Source of the DNA: Acanthococcus lagerstroemiae
Lineage: Eukaryota > Arthropoda > Insecta > Hemiptera > Eriococcidae
Direction of reading: 5' to 3'
DNA: 64,000 nt
Assembly: GCA_031841125.1 (NCBI GenBank)
Contig: CM063109.1
Location: 1,774,321 to 1,838,320, forward strand
In this document: piece by piece, positions 49,339 through 61,889 of the stretch
How positions within the stretch are numbered: the stretch's first letter is position 1
Layout: the number at the start of each line of letters is the position of its first letter
Program-made: the position numbers and the translations under genes
Notes under the pieces: model-generated
Database searches by the model: none
Told to the model about the DNA's origin: nothing
What the model saw: only the letters and a program-made list of their open reading frames with translations

Positions 49339-52300
49339 CGTTATATCTGGGCAGATCGGGGGAAAATTTACCAGCCCGGAAAGGTCGAGTACGTTGTCGT
49401 ATTTGACCACGAACAGTGCTACCGATTTGTGCCGTAAAAAGGCGACTTGACAAACGGAAGTAGGTGAAAATAAAGTAAGACTTACCTGTATCCGCTGAAA
49501 AAAAAAAAATTCCGTTACTTTTACTTTCAAAACGGGTGAAATCACCTGTCATAGTTCCGGGAAACGCCCTGTAGATAGAAAATGTGTACCTTTAAACGCC
49601 CTTCCGCGGATATTACGGTTGTTGGTCGTCCTTTTCCTTCGTGGTCTAGTCCAATAACAGGATTCTGGTAGCAGACTTTACCTCCGATTCGAAGCTACCC
49701 AGGATCTGAGAATGTGTGAAGCTCCTCTCGCACTCGTCTCAGTTCCCGAGCGTATCGTGTAGCTTAGCGTGAAAGACGTAAAGGCCGCTCGACGCGTGAG
49801 ACTTCATTTGCCCTTTTGGAAACGGAATGGCGATTTCATATTGATGCGATGCCCTAAATGAATCCACCTTGACGTCGAATCTGTGTGGAACCGCCTATTC
49901 GTCGCCACTCGTAAATGTACGAGTACGTTAATTAGATGGAAACTCGGCTATCGTGCGATACCAGAGATTAATTACTGACTACCCGGAATTTTCAGAGGCA
50001 CGCCCTCGGCTGAAATTCAGAAATCCGCTTTCAGAAAGCGTAGTTACATCGATATCCGTACTTTCCTCGTATACTGTAAATCGCACGTGCGCTGCGTAAT
50101 GTACGTGCACTCGTAGTTCGATCGCACGACTCGTTGATCTGATCGGGAAAATATTTAATCGATTGCTTTTCCGCGCCGCGTCCAGAGTTGGCGCTTGGCG
50201 CTCAGACTTCTCGGTTAATCTCGCTCGTCGTTTTATGTACGAGTACGAATACGTAGTATCGAAGTCGCGTTTACTCGACAACATACTCGTAATTATTGCG
50301 CTGAGAAACAGCTCTCGATGACGATCTCGATTCGTCGTGCGCTACCATTTCACAGTTAGTAGTATCGGTATCTCGGCGTATAATATAATATACCTTTTCA
50401 TATTGTAGCCCAAGATTGGGAGGGGAAGAGGAGGTGTCGTTAGCTTCGAATTGTAACTGCTAACTGGCAAAACAGAGCTCGACGCGATGAGGAAACCGAA
50501 ACGAAATTCAAATCCGATTAGACTCGGCCGTTCGTTTTAAATTGAGCGACGATCGTGGATCGTGCGAAACGGTTGAAACTGGTTGGTCGACTGTTCCTGA
50601 TATTTCATGGTCGCCTTTTCTCGCCAGTCGTCGCCACTTGCTTCCAATTCGTCGTTTCGATCGTTTCTATGTATTTCGTTATCGCTCCCGAGATTCCGCA
50701 TTTTGCTTTACGATCGTACTTGGATTACACGAATACGCTTACATTACCTACTCGTATTTTTTTGAACACTGCCGCGCTATTCTTTTCGGACATTTGCGCT
50801 AGCTTTCAATGGTATCGCTCTGTTTCCCGTTCAGCTTACTCGTCCTTCAAACGCCGCCGATGGGGTGTAACACATTTTACACTAGTTTTTCTTCCAATGA
50901 GCACGCTGCACCGGTGCTGTTGACACTGCGGCACATAACACATAAATTATGTACTTGCGAAGTTCCCTTCGTCGACGATGCGATTTTTTTGTAATGGCGG
51001 GGTAGTGCGCTCCATAATTTCTTCGCCGGTATTATACGCTATATTACGCTGTGTTTGTTATTCGGCGGTGCGAGGAAACCATTCGTTGAACAGACAGTGC
51101 CATTTTGGACACCGAACCAATCCATTTAGGCGGACGAGTCATCTACCTCCTCTCCCTTCAGGGTAGAAGAATTAGCGGGGAACGCTCACCTAAGTTTAAA
51201 AAGTAGCAAAAGTTGATCGGTCACCCCGAGATCTACCCACATGGAGAAAGAGAAAGTGAAGAAATAGCATTATTAGCTACCGTAGTGTCTCTGTCATAGG
51301 CAGTTTGGTTTGTAGACGAACAGATAGGAAGTAATATGAACGAGTAGGTCTTCCTTTCGAAACAAAAGTCTAGGATACCACGTTTCTGTATCTTGTATCC
51401 AGTCTGTCTTCGGGTGTATGTTCGATCGAACACCGATCGAAGAACTACGATCTTTTCGGCTACGTAACTTCCACTCCTATGTTCGGTGTCTTCACGTGTC
51501 TCTTGTTGTTAATGTTGTGGGAGAGGTGGTGGTTACACCGAATACTCAGACTTTAATGTCCATTGCACTATGCCTCTAACGTGTTGAGTCATATGTAGTA
51601 GCGCTAGGTTGCTTTCTACATTGTCTCGTTTTGGTTTGTGTCGGGTATAATTATGCCAATAAATGTACGAATACCGCCTGGTAAAATGCGATTTCGTCGT
51701 TGGTCCATCGGTGACCCGATTCTCATTTCTACAACTATCTATCGTACTTGAGCGAATGTGTTGCTGCATTTTCGAACTACGTGTGCTAATAATGAAATGA
51801 GAACACATCGACAACCATCTGTGATGTACGAAGACTTAAAGTTGGTGGCGTAAATACGCCCCCACCCCGCACCCTTTAAAAGTAAAATCTTTTTCGGAAC
51901 TCGTTCATTTAATGAAATACCTACTTTTTATTCTATGATTTCAATCCCCCCCCCCCCCCTGAGAAGGAATAAGTAGTTACGGTTACCGCTTACAGTTGAA
52001 AAAATAAATGAATAAAATAGGTCAGCCTGTCGCGTATTGCCGGTGGAAACGAAACCATTCGAAAGCTATTGTTACTCTCTTCTGTTTTTTGTGTGTTTTT
52101 GTTTTTTCGTGTACCGGTGTCCCGAATAGGTATACGAATAGGCACACTGTTTACTCTACTCGTAGGTGAAGTGCAAACATAATTTATGTATAGACTTCGA
52201 TACTTGGTGCATGGTGCACCGGGAAACGAAAATCTAACCCGTTTATCGCTCGCGTGCATTTTTCTTCAATATTCTTACAGTTTCTCGACCAATTTCTTAT

Positions 52301-55300
52301 TCGCAAAAATGGATCGTAAAATCGATTTCAGATTTTACTTTTTACCTTACGATAAGTAATAGTATTTTTTCATTAGAGTTACAAGCCGCATAATAAATGG
52401 AGATGACGGACGCTCAATGTGCTTCGTGCCTACATGGCGCGTCTTTTATCGCCGTTTTAGTAATTATACTTCTTATTCGAAGTGTATTTTTAGGTATGAC
52501 CGTGTTTATACGTTTATAGAATGTAGTGGTTACCAAATTGGCTCGCTTCTGCCGGACGCCGACGATGTTGCATCGTATAACGCGCGAAGACGCCGCTGGG
52601 TGTACAAACAACCACGAAGTATATTCCCAACCTAGTTGCTGCTGACCAAATTTATTTGTCCATTTGTCTTACGTGTATTGTTGGCCAAATTATCCGTGCC
52701 GAGTTGATATTGAAGGGTACCGAACTGATTTCGGCTGGTTCGAACGGTTTTTATCGAATGAAATCGTAAATGGCGTTTTCGGACACCATTCTCTCTCGTC
52801 TGCGGGCTATTTTAATGTACTAGTACCTGCCTTCGGCTCCACGGTTGGATGATCGGAGCTTTTATGATTGCTTCCTCATCTTGACATTGTTTTTGGTTTC
52901 GACTGGTGTGAAGTGTACGAATTCGAATGGTCGAGGTAAAATCGACTTCCGTTTCAGCTGGTATCGTGTTCGTCTTGGCCCTTTTCACCCTCTTCTCCAG
53001 TTCATTTTGTTGTTTCGGGCATCACCCGATTGCGTCCGGGTCAGTAAGGGGAGATCAATTATTGAAGAAAATGAATGGTTTCATTGCGACCCGATGTAGA
53101 GTTTGATCGCGTCCAGGCTCGTAGTTCCATTGCGTGCCAGTCCATTTAGCGTCATCCAGAGCCCGGTCTTAACCTGTTCGGATGATCCGGCGAATTCTTA
53201 CATTTTCGATTACGAGTATTATTATTCATTTTACATGCCGTTTTATCTTACGCTAGGTACAGGGTATCGTGCACATGCTTCTATCACGGATTGCAACATG
53301 ATGAACGCATGGAGCTACGAGTTTTGCAACAATTTCATCCTTATTCGGGAATTTTGGGTGCCCTGACCGAGTGTCATTCGGTAATTCGAACGTACTAGCC
53401 TTTGTTTCTCTTGCCTATATCTGTACCACACTGATATGAAAATACTCATCCCCAAAACGCGCCTTCAACTGTCGAAAAATCTCAACTAGTGTACGTTTTC
53501 GACAATCGTATGTGTGACAGACACGCTCCTCGTTAACTGCACTCTACGACTGTGCGTAAGATCTTCGAAGTAAACGTCGAGCCTTTCGCATCAGCTCGCC
53601 TTCTTCATCGAGTTTCGCTTACCATATTCGCTCTTATCAATCACCATCTCCATACCCTTCCCATTCTATGTATGTCAATCCAAGCCCTTCCGCTCACCAT
53701 TCAGACCTTTCACGTTCTGCTTCCAGAAATTCTGCCTCTGACTTTCAATATTCTCCGTCTCCTCCCTCTCCCAATGTAAACGTGGTCAGTCCTCAGAAGT
53801 CTTCTTCAATTCCTCTTCCTAATTCAATGAGTTATGAGCAAAGGAGATGTACCCAATACTCTCTGTGCACTATATTATTACCGGCATCGAGAAGATCGGC
53901 TGCTTCTAATAAAGCTACAAATTTAACTTTCGAACACACGACTGAACTGCTTCGAAGACCGAAAAATATTGAAAAGAATTTTGCGCTAGGAAACGTTTCT
54001 ACCGCAATGTGGGCTGTGTATGTTGTTTCTGCTGCAATGCCGCAACTGTACGTACGATGAAATCGTAGCAATAAAAGCGCAATGTGTGCACCCCGGCCCC
54101 TTACTCTTGACATGCTAGGCCCCGCATCGTTCGAACGCGTTTATTTTTGTATGGAATCGGTTTCCAAGTTCAGTCTACGCGCTGAAAGAAAATACGGGAA
54201 TACCATTCGATAATAGTTTTGGGGATGGTACCCTCGAATTCATCGTTGTCCAATTTTTTTTTTCTCGAACATGCGGTACTCATTCCTAGGTCTATTTTTC
54301 AGCGCACTAGGTATCAGGTTGCAATCCGATGGCAGTGTCGAGTTGAATAGGAAACGTACGTAATGTGTATATTCCCTTTCCAAAATTTTATCGTTCGAGC
54401 CCGATTAAAATGGACCTTACCTACCCAGTTCGAAGGCCTATCGAGAATTGCCGGCAAATCGCTTTGGGTTACCTCGCAGTAGTCATCGAATTGTACGACG
54501 TTAGTGATGTCGATATTCAGTCTTTCTGAGACTGTGTCGAGTGCTGCCGACGCTGAACCCTAAATTTAGAGAATCTGTATACGAAGTCGAAGTTGCAGGT
54601 GTAATTTAGGAACTTAATATGTAGCTGCGAGAAGAATAGTCGAGGAAGTAAGTCTCGCAGAGAGACGACACGTTATGAATAATATTTGCCCGCGAAAAGA
54701 GCCGCTTCAGGAGGATAATTTGCTGTTTGAAATCATCCGGAATTCGATGCGATAAAACCGATTAATCGTGGGAAGAGTGAAGAAGAGCCAAGAAATCGTC
54801 TCACGTCTACGGGAGGCGCGTATGTGCGAACTACGCGAACACGAACATGGATATAAATGAACCAGTTCGCCCGCCTTGGCCTTAGTCGGACTTGATAAGT
54901 CTCTGTAGAGGCTAGGGGCTCTTCAGTCGTCTTACTGTAAGTCTTATCTATCTGTACATTAAGATGATGGGCTTCCGTCACGGCCGCCGCCCTCATTCGC
55001 TGCGGAAAATCCTACAATTTGAACGTACCGATTAATCGATAAACCAATAGATGGATAGATACGTGATAATATATTATATAGGTTTTTACTGGAAAAATCG
55101 ACTGCCATATTGTTTTTTCGTAATATCGTGCCTATCCTGTATATCAAGTAGGACTCCTGTATGTATACAGTGTGTCAGAAAAGTTCCCGAACTTCTTTTC
55201 TAGCGCCCATACATGTGGCGCGATCTATTAAACAACACCCGTGTTGAGTGTGCGTAGGTACGAAATTTCGGCAGTTTCCGTTGATTCGTTTGACAGTTGG

Positions 55301-58300
55301 ACGTATCTCAGTGAAGGTGTGTTTGGGTCGCATGTGCAAATCGAAAAATGGATGAAAAGATCGAACAACGTACCGCAATTAAATTTTGCATTAGACTTTG
55401 AAAAATATTTTTGGAAACGGAAAGAATGATCCACATGACCCTCTGACAAAACGCCAGTCATCCGTATGACTCGGTCTGGGCGTTCCAAGATCTCGGAAAG
55501 TGCGCCAACACAAATTCAAAGTGAAAGCCGGGCTCATCGCGTGTTTTGATGCAAAAGGGTTAATTCGTCGCAAATATGCTTCCAAATCAAACGGTGAACG
55601 CTGCTTACGACATTGAGGTCCTAAACTGTCTCAAGCGTCGGATTCAGCGCGTATGGCCCGAGTACAAGGAGCCTAGATCGTAAAGTCTGTTGGATGACAA
55701 TGCGCCCGCGCATTTAGCGAATACTGTCGAGCGTTATCTCGCTGAAAATTGAATCCTAAGGATTAATCACTCTCCCCCCCCCCTTATTGCCTGATTTGGT
55801 ACCTGTTGACTTTTTCCTGTTCCCAAAGCTTAAAATGCATCTGAAAGGACGATTTTTCGAAGGCGTAGCCGCCATTTAAACTTCTTGCACCGAGCGCCCC
55901 CGAGCCATTACTTTACTGGAGTACCAGAAAGCCTTTGAATCACTGTACAACCACTCAAATACGTGTATATCTTGGGAAGGGGACTATGTTGAAAGTTAAT
56001 TCAGATACATTACTTCACATTTTCTATGGCAAGGAAAGGGAAGAAAGAATTCTCGCGTGCGTGCGTGCTTACATGACGTGTACGTGTACGACGAATACGA
56101 CAATTCTTGGTGGAGCAAAAAAAAAAAAAAAAGAAAAGAAGCGGTATTGTTATTTGTATGTTTCTCACGGCCCCGATATTCCAGATCCAGTGTGTGGTGT
56201 GGGATGTGATTGCTAATGATTACGGGAAATATTAGTCGTTCGCAGTTCGGAAAAGAATTGTCTTTGTCGAGCAGTATGTGCTACGTGGTCAGATTTTGTT
56301 TTGTTCTCGCCTCTTAGTTTTGTAGCCTGCTACATTGCTAAAGGTATACTTACGAGTATGTAGTATTCTTAGGCGTATAAAGGTTTGCCTGATTCTCCTG
56401 CGAATTGGAGTCTGGACGATCGCGGTTACCGTGAGCTCGAGAGAAACGAAAGATTTGAAATAAAGCTCATTATTAACCTACTACGAAGTCGATCTATGCA
56501 ACCGTGATAAAGAGAGAAGAAACTGTCCGTATTTTCAGAAAAAGTACGCTGAAATAAGGTATGATAGTATAAATGGATTTAGAAAATGAGATCGGAGATT
56601 ACACTATTTTGCTTCCACCATCGTCTCGATCGTTGATATATGCAGTTTGTTAACAGATGAGGAAGGGGTGTCCCCAATCCGGGTGAAAACGTCGGAACTC
56701 GGAAAATTCTCGTAGCCGTTCGAAAAAATTGTAGAGGAAAAAAGTGGAAACTTCTTTCGCGAACTGGAATGAAACTAGGCGACCTTTTTGCTGCCTACCC
56801 CTGTTCCTTCAACCAAAAACTAACTACAGCTCCGGTTACGAGTGAAAGTTGAAAAGTGAATAATGAACAGTCGTAGATCACTGTACTGCGGAAAATTTAA
56901 AAGTTAAACTACCGGAATTCTAGCAGGTCTCGTGACGTTCTGCGATTTTACGCACTCTTCGACTAAAAATTCTGGAAATCTCGAATCTGATAGCAATTAC
57001 TGTAATTCTATTAAATTCGGATAGAATTTCAGTAAATTGTTACCGTAATCCGGAATCCGTTGAAAAGTATCCGGATTTTTGGGTAAAGAGTATGTGACAT
57101 GGGTAAAAGTTGAAAAATCGCTAGAATTGTACGAATTTTCACCAAAAATTATCTTTCAGCGCAGTTTACGTGGCTGTAGATACAGACCCGTTTATTTCTC
57201 AGTGTTCCTACGAACTAGAATGACGAAGGTGACCAAAATGAGCTTAGCGGTGGCACTTCGTTTCACAGAAGATTCCGAATTACGTGTTTATTTTTTTCTT
57301 ATTTCTTCCCTCGATGTGAAATCTGCTGCTTATTCGCTCGTAAACACGATGAGGAAACAATTTTCCTGTTTTCCCACAAAAAAATAATGTTCGATCGTCA
57401 TTTTCAGAATGTCGATCGATGATTTCTTCAAATTCTGAAGGATAGGGAGTAGAAAAAAGAAGACGAAAAGAAGGCTTGTTTGGCAGGTAGTGTGATCAAC
57501 TTACGGGCGACGTACCAGACGAATATTCGGTACTCGAAAGTGAGTACATTGACGCTTTACACTTTTTATATTTTGTTTTGAAACTGCTGCCAGTGTTCTG
57601 TTTCTAGATAGCGAAAATTCTAAATTCTACTTCCGTATAACTTTACTCGTACTAGAATAATTACATTATATCACGTTGATTGTGTACGAGTAATGCCCGA
57701 TTGTGATTATGCTGTTCTTATCGAACAAGGACGAAACTACAGGGAGGGGGGGGGGCTTGAACCACTTCCTTGCAATAATTTGGCCGTCGGCAGATTTTGA
57801 AACTGTTATTTCGAATTTTTCATTTTTTAAGAATGTTTATTCATTTATTGTCGATTAAAAAATCGGTCAGTTTTCAGTTTTTTAAAAATTTAGTCGACAA
57901 ATTATTAGTTTTCAAGAAAATTTGCCAGTAAATTTCCCCCTCCCCCCATCCCTGTAGCTGGAAGTCAAGTTCCGTCTCTGTTCTCGAATACGCGGATTCT
58001 TTTTTCCTCCTGGCTTTTCTTTTTTTTTTTTTACGTATTTATGTATTCGTCTAGTATTATTACGACTGTTATTACGCTCCCCTTTCTCGTATTTTCCGGA
58101 TACGGCCACTGTAATAACAGTAACCTGTCACTTTTCAGCGGGTATCTAATAAGTCGGTAAAGCCTCTAAAAATAAGTTCGAGGTTAACGCCCAGTGGCCT
58201 GTAATTTACGCTCCTTGCAGTGTATCGCCGTTGCCAAGTATCAGTTCTTCCGAAATATTTTGTAATTCGGAACCACGTTTAGGCTCGCTGTAGAATGCGG

Positions 58301-58966
58301 TAACGGTGGAGGGTATTTTGAAATTTGGTTCAGCGAGCATTTTCGTTTATATACCCCCTGTCTTACGTTTGAAAATCTTTTTGGTTTTCTGAAAACAGTA
58401 CGCCGTTAGAATATTCTATGTATTTTAGTACGTTCGTATTTGTTCCTGAAAAGCGCTAATCGGAATTAGGAAGCTGCGGATGATGAAATAACGCAGTTAA
58501 TAGGGTGTTACATTTTTAAAAGAGCGTTGGCTCCGATTTTTCGAGTTTTTGAAAACCAATAATTAACGTAAGCACGCTGTATGTGGTGGTCGGGAATGGG
58601 AATAAAGCGTGTTATACTCGTACATTTCTATCTTATAACTATTGGAAATCGTCGATGACTGTCGTACCAAGAAATATCGTTAGAAAATGCTAACAGGTGA
58701 CCCCCCCCCCCTTCTACTCCAGTTATATCTGTGCTATACATCAGTCAAGCAGAGTCTCCGAGGCTACCTACGTACTTCTATGTAGTATTCAACGATCGTC
58801 CCTGGCCTCTACAGCTGTCTGTTTTCCAGTTATTTGACCTCGTTCCGCACTTCTCCCCCATTTTTACATAATCAGTTGAAACATTGAGAATCATGATCCC
58901 GAATCCGAAAGTGTAGATTTTCATCTCCAGCAAGTACGGAAGGAAATCGAGTGTGAATCGTTCCAT
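49339..58966 (-). CDS. Candidate unrecognised secreted or membrane protein, first three exons
   Basis: Three minus-strand segments join without frame conflict: 58966..58868 (ATG, phase 0 out, donor GTAAAA), 54559..54421 (acceptor TTTAG, phase 1 out, donor GTAAGG) and 49445..49339 (acceptor CAAG, phase 0 out, donor GTAAGC). They encode 115 residues. The N-terminus is hydrophobic (MKIYTFGFGIMILNVS from residue 15) and would serve as a signal peptide. The next part reads ALDTVSERLNIDITNVV and FDDYCEVTQSDLPAILDRPS, the third FLRHKSVALFVVKYDNVLDL. I do not recognise the family. The second exon looks coding on its merits. The third is weaker, since its opposite strand is also open. Later exons, to the left of 49339, were not identified. 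The first intron carries a mariner fossil. This is a prediction and needs transcript support. Confidence 0.4.
55168..56000 (+). pseudogene. mariner transposon fossil
   Basis: A TA is followed by CAGTGTGTCAGAAAAGTTCC, a mariner-type terminus. Plus-strand pieces in shifting frames match mariner transposase: SLLDDNAPAHLANTVERYL with one catalytic Asp, LPDLVPVDFFLFPKLKMHL with another, and the FESLYNH tail. Multiple stops and frameshifts break the gene, and the right terminal repeat was not found. It lies antisense in the first intron of the candidate gene above. Confidence 0.85.
56001..58867. other. Intron or intergenic sequence, nothing else assigned
   Basis: Contains poly-A (56107) and G10 (57746) tracts. 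No additional exon is supported. Confidence 0.35.
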
Positions 58967-61250
58967 CTCTCATGTACGAGGCGGTAGTAAAAAAATTTGC
59001 TTCTTCCGCAGAAAGTCGGACTCACTGATCGACGTGCGAGCCTCAAAGTGTCGCGAAGAAAAGTCGCGACTGTGTGGAATTTTGATTTATACGGCGGATG
59101 GTGGTAATGATTACGAGGAATAATTTTCCGATTCTTACGCCCTGTTTCTTCCGTAGCTTCGGTCCTGACTAGAAGTTCTGTTTGTCACCCCTGTCGCAGC
59201 CACTTACAAGCGTTTCGTGTAGAGTCGCATATATGCGGAGTGTTGTGCGTACTCCGTAGGTCCTGTCCATGCCTTGTAAATGTAAATACTCGTAGTTTGT
59301 CTTCTGCGATTTCGCTAAGATAGGCGCACATGACGCGTACGTACTCGTTAATGCCAGATTTTTTTTTGAATCGCGTCTACCATCCCACTTGCATGCAGTG
59401 CAGCGTTTAAAAAATCGGCGAATTTCTTCGTCGCGGATAACGTTCGTCGAATTCGCTTCAGTTAGTCTCAAAACAGCCGATTAACTGATCAACTGATGTG
59501 TCGTGAGTTTGTGTGTTCTCCTTTTCTCTGCCGACATAATTAAATTAGTATTCTCCTCCCCCCCCCCCGCGAATGAATTAGGAATTAGTTTTGATAGCGA
59601 TATGCTAAATTCGCTGACTACAGACATATATACTCGTATGTAAAATGTGACGCTGGTTCTTCAGATCTTCAGTTCGACACTGCCTGTTTGTTTGTTCCAT
59701 ATGTAGGTAGATGCGTTACAATGTCGTCTATCGTCGTTCGTCTAGAACAGTCGTAGTATATTATGATGTATAAATGTGTAGGAATGCGTGGTTAATGATG
59801 GTCAGTATCCCCCCCCCCCACACACACACACACACACACGTAACGCCACCAACATCACTACCGCGGAGATGGTCGTTAGGTATTATTTCTGACCTCGACG
59901 CTGGTGCATGACCATCGTCGTTATAGGGATGGGCGGGGCTCTTATTTTATCTTACGAGTATTACCCTATCGTAGGTACGTACGCGTCCATCCAAATTGTG
60001 TCATCGTAGACGTACACGAGCCGTGTGGCACACTGTTTTTATTAACCGTAACTTTATGAGGAAGGGTGAAAAAAGAAAAGCTGATTTGTTGGACGTGGGT
60101 TATCGGCCATCTCGTTGTATCGCATCGCATCTCGCTTCGTCATTTCGAACCGGCGGCGCGATAGCCGCCGTGAACGTGAATGCAGCGACGCTTGTGTGAC
60201 CTCTCGGTATTTCGTCATCACCAATCACGCTTCCCAACCATTTCCTTTTTATCGACGTCGTCCACCGACTCGTTAGCAGTCGGCTGGCTAATTTAGCATT
60301 CGCCGGTGACACTTGTAATAACGCGTGCATTTGTCGGTCTGCTTGCCGCCCGCCGTCCTGACGTAAATGACATCCGACTCGCATTGTTGGTACCTCTCCG
60401 CACACGGAAATGATGATCGCCGCGTCGCGTCGCCAGCGTACAATATGCACGACCAACGCGTGCGAAAGAACGTAACCAAAGAATGTGTGCTGCGCGGTGC
60501 GCGCTAACCGAGGCAAACGCCCGTCGTTGAAAATTATTTTATCAAATTCGATCCATTAGGTACCTATACCTACCTACCGGTAGCGAAGGGGGTTTCAATA
60601 TTTATTTCCATTCTGACGACTCCCCCTCCCCTCCTTCTTGAGTCTCGGCCTGTTGTAAGGCTCTGTCGAAGTGTGCGATTTGTTAACTAGAACATTCGTG
60701 ACTTATTATTTTTCCGACGTGGTTTTGCGCAAGAGGCGGACTCGACAAATCAGTTTCGGCCTTTTCTACCTGCGCTCTTGTCCATCTCACTTATGTACGT
60801 GTACAATAACTTTTCTGCCGTATATAGGTACATTATACATATTATGTATAATATGTAAGCGCTGTTTGTCGATTTGCCTCTCAAATGCGTAGGGAGAGTG
60901 AGGAGGTAGGAACAGAAATTTTAGAAATAAGAGAAAAATATCCAACTTGTGGCTTCGCTCGCGAAATTCACCTACGCGGATTTTCTCCCGGTGCGTTCAG
61001 CGATATGAACGGCGATCATGACGTCCAAGTTAACGAAATAATCGAATATTATAAGCCTAGAGTATGAATGCGGAAGATGCGAATTAGTGTCGAAGATTTT
61101 CTAAATTCATTAATCGAAGTTATTATAATTTTAGATGATCGCTGTCACTATAACGTAAGCGACCGTCGCATTCGCTCAACCGACTCGCTGTTAGACTGTT
61201 AACCGTTAACCCACGCTATCTCTTGTTGTTGATGGCTCGCGAAGCCCGGT
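58967..61250. promoter_or_regulatory. CpG-rich interval between head-to-head gene starts
   Basis: This interval separates the leftward candidate gene from the rightward beta-spectrin gene. It is richer in CG dinucleotides than the window average (notably 60100..60530), with long spurious open frames on both strands. Promoters of either gene could lie here. No core-promoter motif is claimed. (CA)n follows C11 at 59809..59840. Confidence 0.3.
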
Positions 61251-61338
61251 TTTCGTGAATCTCTCTCTCTCTCGCTCTCTGAAGGAAAAAAGCATTGTAA
61301 CCGTTTACTTTCCTATTCGACGTTAGTTTGTAAATAAG
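61251..61338 (+). other. Possible 5' untranslated exon end of beta-spectrin
   Basis: A strong donor, AAG followed by GTGAGT, lies at 61339, about 400 bp upstream of the acceptor of the first coding exon. A (CT)n tract (61261..61280) precedes it. Splicing between the two would give a short non-coding leader. Inferred from splice motifs only; the left limit is arbitrary. Confidence 0.3.
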
Positions 61339-61759
61339 GTGAGTTTCGTAATCCGATCGTACGAATGACCTTATCGGATTGTTAAATTTCGGACTCGTTC
61401 TTTTTGTTGCACATTTGGACCCTACGTACGCGTAGGCCTACTGCTAGGTATATTCTACATAGTTAATAGTAGGCTACTGTTATCTTCAGTGATAAGTACT
61501 CGCGCTAAGATAATCTTTTAGTGTGTGTATTGTATAGTTGACGCGTTGATGCCGTTTTACGGAATTTTGCCCCGAATAATTTTCATCCGTGCTTCCTCGA
61601 TCGATTCATTTCAAATTGGACGATATGCACGCTGCATTACACGTATTAATGACGAGCGGTACTTCGACAATATTATACGACGACTGTCGTTTTTTCGTAT
61701 TCGCGTTTAATTCGAATTTCTGCTTTTCGGATTTCAGATAACGTGAAAACGTTAGCAGA

Positions 61760-61889
61760 ATGACGACGGACATTTCGATACAACGCTGGGATCCAGCGCT
61801 CCCAGCCGAGATCATGGACGACTACGAATACGACGGCGGCAATTCTTCCTCCAGGCTCTTCGAGCGGTCGCGTATTAAAGCCTTAGCCG
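61760..61889 (+). CDS. beta-Spec: Beta-spectrin, first coding exon (partial gene)
   Basis: The ATG at 61760 starts MTTDISIQRWDPALPA, followed by YEYDGGNSSSRLFERSR and IKALA, the N-terminus of arthropod beta-spectrin just before the first calponin-homology domain. The exon opens at an acceptor (TTTCAG at 61732..61737), so about 22 nt of 5' UTR is included (61738..61759). It ends at a GTAAGT donor (61890) in phase 1. In flies the next residues are ERESVQKKTFTKWVN; that exon is not in the window, so the first coding intron exceeds 2.1 kb. Beta-spectrin crosslinks actin and, with alpha-spectrin and ankyrin, forms the submembrane skeleton. The identification is strong because this N-terminus is highly conserved. 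Confidence 0.95.

Noticed and set aside
49484..49500. Possible 9-nt micro-exon between CAG and GTAAGT upstream of the 49339..49445 exon
   Set aside because: Splice motifs flank it, but exons 2 and 3 of the candidate gene already join in phase. A 9-nt insertion would keep the frame but has no support.
60100..60516. Minus-strand 138-codon frame
   Set aside because: The longest frame here, but in the CpG-rich promoter-like interval, with arginine/alanine-rich composition and no domain. Both strands are open.
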